Of a stretch of 64,000 bases of DNA, positions 33,719-43,022 are shown one piece after another. The first letter of the stretch is position 1. Every line of letters starts with the position of its first letter. The notes beneath the pieces are model-generated. The model searched no databases and was not told the origin of the DNA. It saw only the letters and a program-made list of their open reading frames with translations. A program made the position numbers and the translations under genes. Origin of the DNA: Pseudaquidulcibacter sp041917055 (lineage in GTDB: Bacteria > Pseudomonadota > Alphaproteobacteria > Caulobacterales > Aquidulcibacteraceae); NCBI GenBank assembly GCA_041917055.1, contig JAYRYJ010000001.1:496001-560000 (forward strand). The letters run 5' to 3'.

Positions 33719-35200
33719 GTGAGCAATTATTTAACAGTTTCAAATCCAACAGGAAATTCAAAATTCCTGTTAAAGGCTTTGGGAATCGCGGCAATATTAA
33801 GCATTGGCGCATTCGGAATAGCGAACGCACAAGAGGTCGCTGCGGCGGTTGCCGAAGCACCAAAACCAACAATCAATAAAGGTGATACTGCCTGGATGTT
33901 GGTTTCAACTTGTTTTGTTCTTTTGATGATTTTGCCCGGTTTGGCATTATTTTACGGCGGTTTGGTTCGTGCCAAAAACATGCTTTCCATGATGATGCAA
34001 GTTTCGGTCACTGCTGCAATCGGCATGATTGCATGGGCATTTTGGGGCTATTCATTGTCTTTCACCGATGGTGGCGGTCTAAATACTTTTGTTGGCGGTC
34101 TTGGAAAATTATTCTTAAAAGGTGTTGGCCCTGCGTCTGAAGTCGAGACTTTCACGCCAATGGTTAATTTGCCGGAATTTGTATTCTTTGCATTCCAAAT
34201 GACCTTTGCGGCAATTACTGCGGCCTTGGTTTTGGGTGGCGTAGCTGAACGTATGAAATTCGGTGCGGTTGTGGTTTTTGCAATCCTTTGGCCTTTATTG
34301 TCATATTATCCAATGGCACACATGGTTTGGTGGTGGTCGGGTGCAACTTCTGCAATCGGTCAAACTGCCGACAGCCTTGTTAAAGGTGCGGGCCTTCTTT
34401 GGGGCTGGGGCGCGATTGACTTTGCGGGCGGCACAGTCGTTCACATCAATGCCGGTGTCGCTGCTTTGGTCGGCGCAATCATTCTTGGACCACGCCAAGG
34501 CTATCGCAATGAGCCAATGGCACCACACTCTTTGACTTTGACCATGGTTGGTGCGGGTCTTTTGTGGGTCGGTTGGTTCGGCTTTAATGCGGGTTCAAAC
34601 CTTGAATCAAATGGTTATGCCGCGCTTGCAATGGTAAATACTTTCCTTGCCACTGCTGCTGCCGGTCTTTCTTGGGCATTGACTGAATATTTGATTTCAA
34701 AACGTCCTTCGGGTCTTGGTTTTGCATCCGGTCTTGTTGCAGGTCTTGTTGCCGTTACACCTGCGGCGGGTTTTGCGGGCCCTGTTGGTGCGATCATTCT
34801 TGGCCTTGTTGTTTCGCCGATTTGCATTCTTTTCTGTGCAAAAATCAAACATGTATTGAAATATGACGATAGCCTAGACGCATTTGGTATTCACGCTGTT
34901 GGCGGTATTGTTGGTGCATTGGCGACCGGCATTTTGGTCCACCCATCTTTGGGCGGTGCAGGTATTTTGGACTTCTCCAAAGCAGCAGCAGACGGCACAG
35001 TTGGTGCACTTGAATTCACTGCAGCTGCGCAATTTATCATTCAATTGAAAGCTGTTGTGGTTGCGGTTGTATGGTCTGCAATTGCCTCAACAATTGTCTT
35101 TGGCCTTATAAAATATACAATTGGCCTTCGTGCCTCGGCTGATGCTGAAGAAGAAGGTTTGGACATCGCTGAACACGGCGAACGTGCATATCATTTGTAA
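33719..35200 (+). CDS. amt: Ammonium transporter (Amt/MEP/Rh)
   Basis: 493 residues. The GTG start is fixed by AGGAGG at 33706-33711. A cleavable signal peptide (FLLKALGIAAILSIGAFGIANAQ) precedes about 11 helices, as in many proteobacterial Amts. The twin pore histidines lie in GGTVVHINAGVAALVG and DAFGIHAVGGIVGA, and LPGLALFYGGLVRAKNML is the family signature. It imports ammonium or ammonia at the inner membrane. The usual PII partner gene (glnK) is not next to it. A strong bidirectional terminator follows. Confidence 0.95.
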   Translation: MSNYLTVSNPTGNSKFLLKALGIAAILSIGAFGIANAQEVAAAVAEAPKPTINKGDTAWMLVSTCFVLLMILPGLALFYGGLVRAKNMLSMMMQVSVTAAIGMIAWAFWGYSLSFTDGGGLNTFVGGLGKLFLKGVGPASEVETFTPMVNLPEFVFFAFQMTFAAITAALVLGGVAERMKFGAVVVFAILWPLLSYYPMAHMVWWWSGATSAIGQTADSLVKGAGLLWGWGAIDFAGGTVVHINAGVAALVGAIILGPRQGYRNEPMAPHSLTLTMVGAGLLWVGWFGFNAGSNLESNGYAALAMVNTFLATAAAGLSWALTEYLISKRPSGLGFASGLVAGLVAVTPAAGFAGPVGAIILGLVVSPICILFCAKIKHVLKYDDSLDAFGIHAVGGIVGALATGILVHPSLGGAGILDFSKAAADGTVGALEFTAAAQFIIQLKAVVVAVVWSAIASTIVFGLIKYTIGLRASADAEEEGLDIAEHGERAYHL

Positions 35201-35216
35201 ATTTCGATACAATATT

Positions 35217-35249
35217 AAAAAAGCGCGGGACAAATCCCGCGCTTTTTTT
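35217..35249. terminator. Bidirectional Rho-independent terminator
   Basis: Hairpin AAAGCGCGGGA / TCCCGCGCTTT with a CAAA loop, an A run before it and a T run after it, between convergent amt and the TadE-like gene. It serves both strands. Confidence 0.9.
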
Positions 35250-35268
35250 GTTTTCGCTTTCAGGTTTT

Positions 35269-35907
35269 CTAACAACCAGTTACGGACACACCCGAAAAAC
35301 AGACTTTATTATTCAAGCGCGGATGTACGAAATATCTTTCGCTCATTTGTATGCTTGAAGTGAAGAAAGAAGTTCCAAGCGAAGTATAAGATAGATTGAC
35401 CTGCCCCAAAATTACACCATGCGACGCATCCGGAATAAGCGGCTTAATCATATCCGCAGGATTGCCAGATGAGTCGGTTCCCATTTGTGAAACCGCCATG
35501 CCAACAGGTAAAACCGTTGAGTTTTGGCAAACACCTGCTGTATCGACCGATTTACTCCATTCAACTTTCGGGGTTGAACCGACCAAAGAAACACTTGCAA
35601 CATGGATGCTTGCGGCGGTTTTTTGGTTATCATAAGGTTCAAAAACTTCGCGTGTTACAGCAGTCGCAGTTTTTAATGTCGCGCAATCCATATCAGCGGA
35701 TTGTGCCACCAAATCGGCAATTGTCGATGCCGCCTGGGTAACTTTACGATCGATGGTTACGGCTTGGGAAACTTCGACAGAACCAAAAAGAATGGCGATT
35801 AATACGGGTGCTAAGAGCGCAAATTCTACTGCCGCAACACCTTTTTCATTTTCGCCAATCGAGCGTTTAAGCGATTTGCTGAGATTTTTGTAATTTCTTA
35901 TTTTCAT
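35269..35907 (-). CDS. TadE/TadG-type pilus pseudopilin-like protein
   Basis: 212 residues from the ATG at 35907, with GAGG 8 bases before it; the longer upstream frame would overlap the preceding TadE gene. The N-terminus NEKGVAAVEFALLAPVLIAILFG is a TadE-like prepilin segment (G followed by E at +5) and the rest is a beta-rich periplasmic domain with several cysteines. It is a minor pseudopilin of the tight-adherence (tad) pilus. It follows another TadE gene by 7 bases, and the amt terminator lies beyond its stop. Confidence 0.85.
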   Translation of the reverse strand: MKIRNYKNLSKSLKRSIGENEKGVAAVEFALLAPVLIAILFGSVEVSQAVTIDRKVTQAASTIADLVAQSADMDCATLKTATAVTREVFEPYDNQKTAASIHVASVSLVGSTPKVEWSKSVDTAGVCQNSTVLPVGMAVSQMGTDSSGNPADMIKPLIPDASHGVILGQVNLSYTSLGTSFFTSSIQMSERYFVHPRLNNKVCFSGVSVTGC

Positions 35908-35914
35908 AATCGCC

Positions 35915-36466
35915 TCAATCAAACGGTTCATTGCGGAATGCGGCTGTCGCCACCAAAATACGATTTTTTGCGCCAAATGTGCCGCCAGAAAAATTGCTCA
36001 AAGCGCTTGAAAGACCAGGGGTCATCAAAGGCCAAACATAATATGCGCGAGCGACAACAAAATCCTCGGCATTAGAGCTTTGGAACGGCTCGTCAGAAGA
36101 GCTTCCCGGCGTTAATGTGCCATCATCCCAAGGATTGGCACTCGCTGAGGAGGGTGGCGTGGCATAAGCCTCTAAAGTAACAAAAAGGCGAGTTGAGCAA
36201 TTTGCCATGCCCCCCAAACGTGCGCATATTGCATTTTTATATGCAGTTTGGGTCATCGCCGTGCTTTGCGCCTGACCGGTGCGAACAAGGCGCGAAACTT
36301 CGGCAACAGATGCCTCTAGCGCGGTTTGCAAAAAGAAGACGACCATCACTTCGATAAGGGCAAAAATCGTGAAAAAGAATGGCGTTGCAATCATTGCGAA
36401 TTCGACCGCCGTTGCACCGCGTGATTTTGAAAATTTCTTTAGTCGCTTTTTAAAAAATTGCCGCAT
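35915..36466 (-). CDS. TadE-like pilus assembly protein
   Basis: 183 residues. SRGATAVEFAMIATPFFFTIFALIEVMVVFF near the N-terminus is the TadE prepilin-like segment, after a basic stretch (RQFFKKRLKKFSK). The remaining domain is exported. It forms a pair with the following gene and is preceded, about 100 bases away, by the CpaC N-terminal-like gene on the same strand, so the three probably form a pilus operon. No tadABC/cpaF motor or prepilin peptidase genes are in the window. Confidence 0.85.
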   Translation of the reverse strand: MRQFFKKRLKKFSKSRGATAVEFAMIATPFFFTIFALIEVMVVFFLQTALEASVAEVSRLVRTGQAQSTAMTQTAYKNAICARLGGMANCSTRLFVTLEAYATPPSSASANPWDDGTLTPGSSSDEPFQSSNAEDFVVARAYYVWPLMTPGLSSALSNFSGGTFGAKNRILVATAAFRNEPFD

Positions 36467-36570
36467 ATTGTGCCATTCTATAATTATGGCATCAATGTCG
36501 CATATAGTGGTTGAAAAAGAATAAATATCAAAAGCTAAATTTTAGATATCGAGTCTTTCTTGTGGCTTCA

Positions 36571-37104
36571 TTATTGTTTCGGCGCTGAACCCGGAATAAT
36601 GTTTGAAATTGCCGACATTGGCGAGCTTGGTGCAGATGCATCTGTGCTTCCAAACGAAACAGTGTTTGAGCCTGCACCCGACGCAAAAGTTGCATAATTT
36701 CTCACTTGGTTAGCTGCACTAGAAATGCTTTCAGGGTCATTTTCTAATGACGGGATTGTTACACATCTATCCTGACAAATCGCGGTTTGGATCTTATCAC
36801 CTTTTTGAATTGTCAAAGTGTCGGCGGTTTCGGGCATAGATACGGATATATTGCCGGAATAAATGGTTTGGCCTTTCGTGCCTAAAATAAGCACCGAAGT
36901 TGTGCCAACCGATTTACCAACAAAAATCATAGTATTTGCGTCATGGACAATTACATCAGCGATACCCGCGTTTCCAACAAATACACCGGATGCCGTTGCT
37001 TTAAGCTGCAATGGGCGTGCTTGTGAAACACTTAAAGACATGCCATCGGCTTGGGCCGCAGTTGCAGATAATAGGAAAATCGCAGACGCAATAAATAGGC
37101 GCAT
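36571..37104 (-). CDS. CpaC/RcpA N-terminal-domain pilus protein
   Basis: 177 residues with a cleavable signal peptide (RLFIASAIFLLSATAAQADG). The domain after it (LQLKATASGVFVGNAGIADVIVHDANTMIFVGKSVGTTSVLILG) matches the N-terminal domain of tad secretins (CpaC/RcpA), but the secretin channel itself is missing, so it is a stand-alone periplasmic protein. It has a C-terminal serine/proline-rich tail. It is divergent from the Flp pilin genes at 37339. A role in tad pilus assembly is likely. Confidence 0.8.
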   Translation of the reverse strand: MRLFIASAIFLLSATAAQADGMSLSVSQARPLQLKATASGVFVGNAGIADVIVHDANTMIFVGKSVGTTSVLILGTKGQTIYSGNISVSMPETADTLTIQKGDKIQTAICQDRCVTIPSLENDPESISSAANQVRNYATFASGAGSNTVSFGSTDASAPSSPMSAISNIIPGSAPKQ

Positions 37105-37338
37105 TTTGTCCTCTATATAAATACTAAGGAACTTTTGGCATTATTCGGTGAACTAATGATTAACAAATTGGGATTTGAAATGGTTTCTTTGCAAATTTGC
37201 GCCTGAAAATCGCGAAAGAAATTTACCAAACATCAACCATAATCACAAACCACGCATTAAACATCTTCGCATATAAACGCCGTGGGTGAGCAAAAAAACA
37301 ACAATCTTGCCTTTATAGTATGCTATTTGGAGTCTAAA

Positions 37339-37509
37339 ATGAAAAAACTTATTCGTAAATTTGTAAAAAATGAAAAAGGTGCTACTGCAATCGAATACGG
37401 CCTAATCGCTTCTTTGATCGCAGTTGTTATTATTGCTGCTCTTGGTCGTTTGGGCAACAATACTGCAAACAAATTCAACGAAGTTGCTAACTCTATCGGT
37501 TCGCGCTAA
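37339..37509 (+). CDS. Flp/PilA-type major pilin, copy 1
   Basis: 56 residues. The Flp prepilin pattern NEKG/ATAIEYGLIASLIAVV has a predicted cut after G14 and E at +5, then a single hydrophobic helix and a short asparagine-rich tail. It polymerises into the tad pilus after removal of the leader by a prepilin peptidase, which is not in this window. GGAG lies 6 bases before the ATG. A terminator follows at 37530. The predicted protein is identical to copy 2. Confidence 0.93.
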   Translation: MKKLIRKFVKNEKGATAIEYGLIASLIAVVIIAALGRLGNNTANKFNEVANSIGSR

Positions 37510-37529
37510 TCTTAATATTGAATTTCACG

Positions 37530-37558
37530 AAAAGCCGAGGGAAACCTCGGCTTTTTTT
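37530..37558 (+). terminator. Terminator after pilin copy 1
   Basis: AAAAGCCGAGG / CCTCGGCTTTT stem with a GAAA loop and a T run, 20 bases after the stop codon. Confidence 0.9.
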
Positions 37559-37702
37559 GCTTTTGGCAAAAAAATTTCTAAATTTTGAGAAAAAATGTGA
37601 TAATTAACCACATTTTCACCAATCATAAACCGAAAATTAGAAACTTTATGGTTTAAGGCTTTTGCGTATCTAAAAAATATTGGACGCAAACGGGAGTCTA
37701 AA

Positions 37703-37873
37703 ATGAAAAAACTTATTCGTAAATTCGTAAAGAATGAAAAAGGTGCTACTGCAATTGAATATGGCCTAATCGCTTCTTTGATCGCAGTTGTTATTATTGC
37801 TGCTTTGGGTCGTCTTGGCAACAATACTGCGAACAAATTCAACGAAGTTGCTAACTCAATCGGTTCACGCTAA
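37703..37873 (+). CDS. Flp/PilA-type major pilin, copy 2
   Basis: 56 residues, identical in protein sequence to the pilin at 37339, although nine codons differ, all synonymously. It has the same prepilin motif (G14, E at +5), the same GGAGTCTAAAA leader before the ATG and its own GAAA-loop terminator. It is a complete gene too short for usual ORF cut-offs. The two copies probably raise pilin dose or are expressed differently; the upstream regions are otherwise different. Confidence 0.93.
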   Translation: MKKLIRKFVKNEKGATAIEYGLIASLIAVVIIAALGRLGNNTANKFNEVANSIGSR

Positions 37874-37889
37874 TCGTTTCAAAATTACA

Positions 37890-37922
37890 AAAAAAAGCCG
37901 GGGGAAACCCCGGCTTTTTTGT
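37890..37922. terminator. Bidirectional terminator between pilin copy 2 and sucB
   Basis: AAAAAAGCCGGGG / CCCCGGCTTTTTT with a GAAA loop, with A and T runs on both sides. It sits between the pilin stop and the convergent sucB stop, so it probably ends both transcripts. Confidence 0.9.
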
Positions 37923-39119
37923 TTATATATCCAAAAGCATTCTTTCCGGATCTTCAAGACATTCTTTAACCCGAACAAGGAATGTAACCGCCTCTTTGCC
38001 ATCAACAATTCGATGGTCATAGGAAAGAGCCAGATACATCATTGGGCGGATTACCATCTGACCATTTTCGACCATTACACGATCTTGGATTTTGTGCATG
38101 CCCAAAATGCCCGATTGTGGTGCGTTCAAAATTGGTGACGACATCAAAGAGCCATAAACACCGCCATTGGAAATGGTGAAAGTGCCGCCTTGCATATCTT
38201 CCATTGTCAAAGCACCGTCACGCGCGCGTTTGCCCAAATCCGCAATGCCTTTTTCAATGCCCGCGAGCGAAAGCAAATCGCAATCACGAACCACCGGAAC
38301 TACGAGGCCTTTGTCAGTGCCAACCGCGACCGCAATATCATAGAAATTTTTATAAATAATATCGGTGCCATCAATTTCGGCATTAACCGCCGGAACGTCT
38401 TTAAGCGCGGTAACAACCGCTTTAACAAAGAAAGACATAAAGCCCAGTTTTGTGCCGTGTTTCTTTTCAAATATGTCTTTATATTTATTACGCGCACCCA
38501 TAACGCCCGACATATCGACTTCATTATAAGTGGTTAACATCGCCGCAGTGTTTTGCGCGTCTTTCAATCTTTTTGCGATTGTTTGGCGAAGGCGGGTCAT
38601 TTTCACACGTTCTTCGCGTGGCCCAGTCGCGCGCGGCGCAGCGGCGGGTTGTGCAGCCGCAGGTGAGGGCGCCGGTGGCGCGCTAACAGCAGCCAAGGCA
38701 TCAGCTTTGGTAACGCGACCGTCTTTGCCGGTGCCAGAAACATTTGCGGCACTAACACCTGCACTATCAAGAATGACCGCTGCCGATGGCATTGGTGCGT
38801 GTTGTGCAGCAACAGGCGCAGGTGCGGCAGGTGCAGCGGCAGCAGGAGTAGCAACGGCGGGTGCCGCAGATGCACTTGCACCGGCGTCAAGTTTGCCAAG
38901 TATATCGCCGACCCCAACGGTTTCACCTTCGGGCTTCAAGATTTCGGTTAAGACCCCATCGGCCTCGGCTGAAACCTCTAAAGTGACTTTATCGGTTTCA
39001 AGCTCAACCAATAATTCGTTTTTCTTTACGGCTTCACCCGGTTTTTTGGTCCATTTTGCGATTGTGGCCTCGGAAACCGATTCACCAAGTGCGGGGGTTA
39101 AAATATCAATCATTGTCAA
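37923..39119 (-). CDS. sucB: 2-oxoglutarate dehydrogenase E2 (dihydrolipoamide succinyltransferase)
   Basis: 398 residues. The N-terminal lipoyl domain carries K44 in ELLVELETDKVTLEV. An alanine/proline-rich linker with a peripheral-subunit-binding segment (VILDSAGVSAANVSGTGKDGRVTKAD) follows, then the acyltransferase core with DHRIVDGKEAVTFLV near the C-terminus. It transfers succinyl groups to CoA in the TCA cycle complex. It is last in the sucCDAB operon and follows sucA by 8 bases. lpd (E3) does not follow; a terminator shared with the pilin gene does. Confidence 0.97.
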   Translation of the reverse strand: MTMIDILTPALGESVSEATIAKWTKKPGEAVKKNELLVELETDKVTLEVSAEADGVLTEILKPEGETVGVGDILGKLDAGASASAAPAVATPAAAAPAAPAPVAAQHAPMPSAAVILDSAGVSAANVSGTGKDGRVTKADALAAVSAPPAPSPAAAQPAAAPRATGPREERVKMTRLRQTIAKRLKDAQNTAAMLTTYNEVDMSGVMGARNKYKDIFEKKHGTKLGFMSFFVKAVVTALKDVPAVNAEIDGTDIIYKNFYDIAVAVGTDKGLVVPVVRDCDLLSLAGIEKGIADLGKRARDGALTMEDMQGGTFTISNGGVYGSLMSSPILNAPQSGILGMHKIQDRVMVENGQMVIRPMMYLALSYDHRIVDGKEAVTFLVRVKECLEDPERMLLDI

Positions 39120-39127
39120 AGGCCCTT

Positions 39128-42073
39128 CTAATCCAAAGCGTCTTTCAAAAAGTTTTCTAATTCACGTGTGTGTTTGCTCATTAAACCCGCGGCGGTCGAT
39201 GCCGAAGCAGGGCGACCCGCATAGCGCGCGCGTTTATTTTTTGCCCCGATTTTATCAAGAACCCATTCAATATTTGGTTCCATGAATGACCAACCGCCCA
39301 TGTTTTTCGGTTCTTCTTGGCACCAGACAAATTCCGCGCCTTTAAAGCGTGATAATTCATTCATCAAGGATTTTGCCGGGAACGGATATAATTGTTCAAC
39401 GCGAAGAATATAAATATCATCGCGACCACGCGCTTCACGTGCGTCAAACAAATCATAATAGACTTTGCCGGAACATAGAATAACGCGTTTAATTTGTTTG
39501 TCTGCATTTAGTTCAAGCGTCGAGCCTTTTTTGTATTCGGCATCGTCCCATAAAACGCGGTGGAATGATGAACCTTCTGCCAATTCTTTTAAGTTCGAAA
39601 CGCAACGTTTATTACGCAATAGGGATTTTGGCGACATAACAATCAAAGGCTTGCGGAATTCGCGGTGAATTTGACGACGCAAAAGATGGAAATAATTCGC
39701 AGGCGTTGTGCAATTAACCACTTGCATATTATCTTCAGCACAAAGTTGTAAATAGCGCTCAAGGCGTGCTGATGAATGCTCTGGCCCCTGGCCTTCATAG
39801 CCGTGTGGCAATAACATTACCAAGCCCGACATTCTAAGCCATTTGCGTTCACCAGATGAGATAAATTGATCAATCACAACCTGTGCGCCATTGGCAAAGT
39901 CACCAAATTGACCTTCCCACATTGTTAAAGTGTTGGGTGCGCCCAATGAATAACCGTATTCATAACCTAAAACCGCTTCTTCGGACAAAGCAGAATCGAT
40001 AACTTCATATTCGGCCTGTCCCGCGCCCAAATTCATTAGAGGTGTATATCTTTCCTCTGTAGTTTGGTCGATGAAATGGGAATGACGATGAGAGAATGTG
40101 CCACGGCATGAATCTTGGCCTGCTAATCTGATTGGGAAACCTTCATTCAATAAAGTCGCAAAGGCCAAATGTTCGCCCATAGCCCAATCAATATTCTCAC
40201 CGGTTTCAATCATTTGGCGGCGGGTTTTGACCACACGCTCAACGGTTTTATGAATGTTTAAACTGGTTGGGATCTCGGTGATTTTAGTGCCCAAATCTTT
40301 TAGGATTGCAGTTTCAACAGCAGTATCCCCACGGCGATCTTCAGTGGCAGGAAGGCCAAGGCCGGTCCAAGCGCCATCAAGCCAATCGGCTTTTTGCGCT
40401 TTATATTCTTTGCCTTTTTCAAATTCGGAATCAAGGAAATCATCAAATTCTTTTAGATATTCGTCCACATCACTTTGCGCCAAAATCCCTTCACTGATAA
40501 GGCGGTCAGCATAAAGGAAAAGGGTCGGCTTTTGATCTTTAATGCGCGAATACATTATAGGATTAGTCATTGTTGGGTCATCGCCTTCATTATGACCATA
40601 ACGACGATAGCAAATCATATCGATTACCACGTCTTTTGCGAATTTTTGACGATATTCGGTTGCAACTTTTGCGGCATAAACCACGGCTTCCGGGTCATCG
40701 CCATTGACGTGGAAAATCGGCGCTTGCACCATTAATGCAACGTCTGAACAATATGGTGATGAACGTGAAAAACGTGGGGCGGTGGTGAAACCAATTTGGT
40801 TATTGACCACGAAATGAAGTGTTCCGCCCGTGCGATGGCCTTTTACGCCAGTGATGGCAAAACATTCGGCAACTACACCTTGTCCTGCAAATGCGGCGTC
40901 GCCATGCAATAGAATTGGCATGACTTTGCGGAATTGTTGTTCGCGCTCAATTTTATGCTGCATCATTTTAGAGCGGCATTTACCCAAAACCACAGGATTA
41001 ACAATTTCAAGGTGAGATGGGTTTGGTGTTAATGACAAATGGACATTATTGCCATCAAATTCGCGATCAGAAGACGCGCCCATGTGATATTTAACGTCGC
41101 CCGAACCTTCAACATCATCAGGTGTCGCCGAACCACCGCGGAATTCATGGAATATTACATGATATGGCTTACCCATAACCGCAGACAGAACATTAAGACG
41201 ACCACGGTGTGGCATGCCAAGAACAATGTCCTCAACACCCAAATTACCGCCGCGTTTAATGATCTGTTCCATTGCGGGGATTAAAGCCTCGCCGCCATCT
41301 AAACCAAAGCGTTTGGTGCCGGGATAGCGTTTATGAACAAATTGTTCAAAGCCCTGCGCTTCGATGATTTTCTTAAGAATGGCGATTTTGCCTTCTTTGG
41401 TGAATGAAACGCCTTTGTCTTTGCCTTCCATACGCTCTTGCAGCCATTGCTTTTCCTCGGGGTTGGACACATGCATGAATTCAAGGCCGAGAGTTTGGCA
41501 ATAAGTGCGACGCAAAATATCGACCATTTCGCGGACAGTCGCATATTCCATGCCCAAAACATTATCGATAAAAATTTTTCTATCCATATCAGCTTCAAAA
41601 AAGCCGTATGTCGCAGGATCTAATTCCGGCTGTGGCTCGCGCCCGTCATCAAGCCCTAATGGGTCAAGTTTCGCCGCCAAATGACCGCGTGCACGAAATG
41701 CGCGTATCATCATCAATGCTTTGATGGAATCGCGCGTTGCCTGCAAAACTTCTTCGGGATTTGAACTTGGTTTCGCGGCAGGGGCAGGCTTTTTGTCGGT
41801 TTTGACCTCAAGTTTTGACCAATCGCCATCAAGCATGGCGATCATTTCCGATGCCTCTTGACGCGGCCAATCTTTACGCGCCCAAGACGGTTGGGTCACA
41901 CCACTTTCACCATTGGCAAGGCCCGCGAAGAAATCGGAAAAGGATTTATCGACCGAATTCGGGTCTTTATGCCATTTTTCTAATTGGCTTTCGAGATAAA
42001 GACCCGAACCGCCATTAAGAAACGAGGTTGCACTCAAAGCCTGATTTTGTGCGCTTCTTTGCTCATCGCTCAT
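39128..42073 (-). CDS. sucA: 2-oxoglutarate dehydrogenase E1
   Basis: 981 residues, thiamine-diphosphate dependent, decarboxylates 2-oxoglutarate and succinylates E2. The N-terminus TSFLNGGSGLYLESQLEKWHKDPNSVDKSFSDFFAGLANG is typical. GMPHRGRLNVLSAVMGKPYH, HGDAAFAGQGVVAECFAITGVKGH (diphosphate site) and the transketolase-like half (HSHFIDQTTEERYTPLMNL) are present. It is part of the minus-strand sucCDAB operon, 63 bases after sucD. Nothing anomalous is seen. Confidence 0.98.
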   Translation of the reverse strand: MSDEQRSAQNQALSATSFLNGGSGLYLESQLEKWHKDPNSVDKSFSDFFAGLANGESGVTQPSWARKDWPRQEASEMIAMLDGDWSKLEVKTDKKPAPAAKPSSNPEEVLQATRDSIKALMMIRAFRARGHLAAKLDPLGLDDGREPQPELDPATYGFFEADMDRKIFIDNVLGMEYATVREMVDILRRTYCQTLGLEFMHVSNPEEKQWLQERMEGKDKGVSFTKEGKIAILKKIIEAQGFEQFVHKRYPGTKRFGLDGGEALIPAMEQIIKRGGNLGVEDIVLGMPHRGRLNVLSAVMGKPYHVIFHEFRGGSATPDDVEGSGDVKYHMGASSDREFDGNNVHLSLTPNPSHLEIVNPVVLGKCRSKMMQHKIEREQQFRKVMPILLHGDAAFAGQGVVAECFAITGVKGHRTGGTLHFVVNNQIGFTTAPRFSRSSPYCSDVALMVQAPIFHVNGDDPEAVVYAAKVATEYRQKFAKDVVIDMICYRRYGHNEGDDPTMTNPIMYSRIKDQKPTLFLYADRLISEGILAQSDVDEYLKEFDDFLDSEFEKGKEYKAQKADWLDGAWTGLGLPATEDRRGDTAVETAILKDLGTKITEIPTSLNIHKTVERVVKTRRQMIETGENIDWAMGEHLAFATLLNEGFPIRLAGQDSCRGTFSHRHSHFIDQTTEERYTPLMNLGAGQAEYEVIDSALSEEAVLGYEYGYSLGAPNTLTMWEGQFGDFANGAQVVIDQFISSGERKWLRMSGLVMLLPHGYEGQGPEHSSARLERYLQLCAEDNMQVVNCTTPANYFHLLRRQIHREFRKPLIVMSPKSLLRNKRCVSNLKELAEGSSFHRVLWDDAEYKKGSTLELNADKQIKRVILCSGKVYYDLFDAREARGRDDIYILRVEQLYPFPAKSLMNELSRFKGAEFVWCQEEPKNMGGWSFMEPNIEWVLDKIGAKNKRARYAGRPASASTAAGLMSKHTRELENFLKDALD

Positions 42074-42136
42074 TGAGACTAATCCCTGATTGGTTTGGAA
42101 AGGGTGCGCACTCCCCAGTCATGCGCACCCCCAAAC

Positions 42137-43021
42137 TTATTTATTTAATACTTCCAATAATGTTGAACCAAGTGCCGCAGGTGATGGGGCAACTTTGATT
42201 CCCGCCGCTTCCATAGCAGCAATTTTGTCTTCTGCGCCGCCTTTGCCGCCAGAAATAATCGCGCCCGCATGACCCATACGACGACCAGGAGGGGCAGTAC
42301 GACCCGCAATAAAGCCAGCCATTGGTTTTTTACGACCTTTTTTAGCTTCATCGATAAGGAATTGCGCTGCATCTTCTTCGGCAGAGCCGCCGATTTCACC
42401 AATCATAATAATTGAAGTGGTTTCAGGGTCAGCAAGGAACATTTCCAATACGTCGATAAATTCAGTGCCTTTTACAGGGTCACCACCAATACCAACCGCA
42501 GTGGTTTGACCAAGGCCTGCATTAGAAGTCTGGAAAACCGCTTCATAAGTAAGCGTGCCGGAACGTGAAACCACGCCCACCGAACCTTTTTTGAAGATTG
42601 AACCCGGCATAATACCGATTTTGCATTCATCAGGGGTCAAAACACCCGGGCAGTTTGGCCCGATAAGGCGCGATTTGGATTTTTCCAATTTCGCTTTAAC
42701 CTTAACCATATCAAGAACCGGAATACCTTCAGTGATACAAGTGATAAGCGGAATTTCGGCATCAATTGCCTCAATAATCGCCGCCGCCGCACCAGGAGGC
42801 GGAACATAAATCACGGTTGCATCAGCACCGGTTGCTTCTTTGGCTTCGGCAACCGAACCGAAAACCGGAAGACCAAGGTGAACCTGACCCGCTTTAGCAG
42901 GCGAAACCCCGCCAACCATTTTTGTGCCATAGGCAATCGCCTGTTCAGAATGGAAAGTACCATTTTTGCCGGTAAAGCCCTGACAGATAAGTTTTGTGTC
43001 TTTATTTATTAGAATAGACAT
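42137..43021 (-). CDS. sucD: Succinyl-CoA synthetase alpha subunit
   Basis: 294 residues. It has a CoA-binding Rossmann domain (LICQGFTGKNGTFHSEQAI) and the active-site histidine region GRRMGHAGAIISGGKGGAEDKIAAM, where the histidine is phosphorylated during the reaction. It binds the beta subunit to interconvert succinyl-CoA and succinate with NTP formation. It starts 1 base after sucC's stop codon, as expected for a coupled pair. Confidence 0.98.
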   Translation of the reverse strand: MSILINKDTKLICQGFTGKNGTFHSEQAIAYGTKMVGGVSPAKAGQVHLGLPVFGSVAEAKEATGADATVIYVPPPGAAAAIIEAIDAEIPLITCITEGIPVLDMVKVKAKLEKSKSRLIGPNCPGVLTPDECKIGIMPGSIFKKGSVGVVSRSGTLTYEAVFQTSNAGLGQTTAVGIGGDPVKGTEFIDVLEMFLADPETTSIIMIGEIGGSAEEDAAQFLIDEAKKGRKKPMAGFIAGRTAPPGRRMGHAGAIISGGKGGAEDKIAAMEAAGIKVAPSPAALGSTLLEVLNK

Positions 43022-43022
43022 T

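Noticed and set aside
37105..37338. CtrA-type TTAA-N7-TTAA sites before pilin genes
   Set aside because: Only partial TTAACCA-like fragments seen; no full box at a sensible spacing.
38530..39285. 251-codon plus-strand frame over sucB
   Set aside because: Shadow of the alanine/proline-rich linker of sucB, low complexity.
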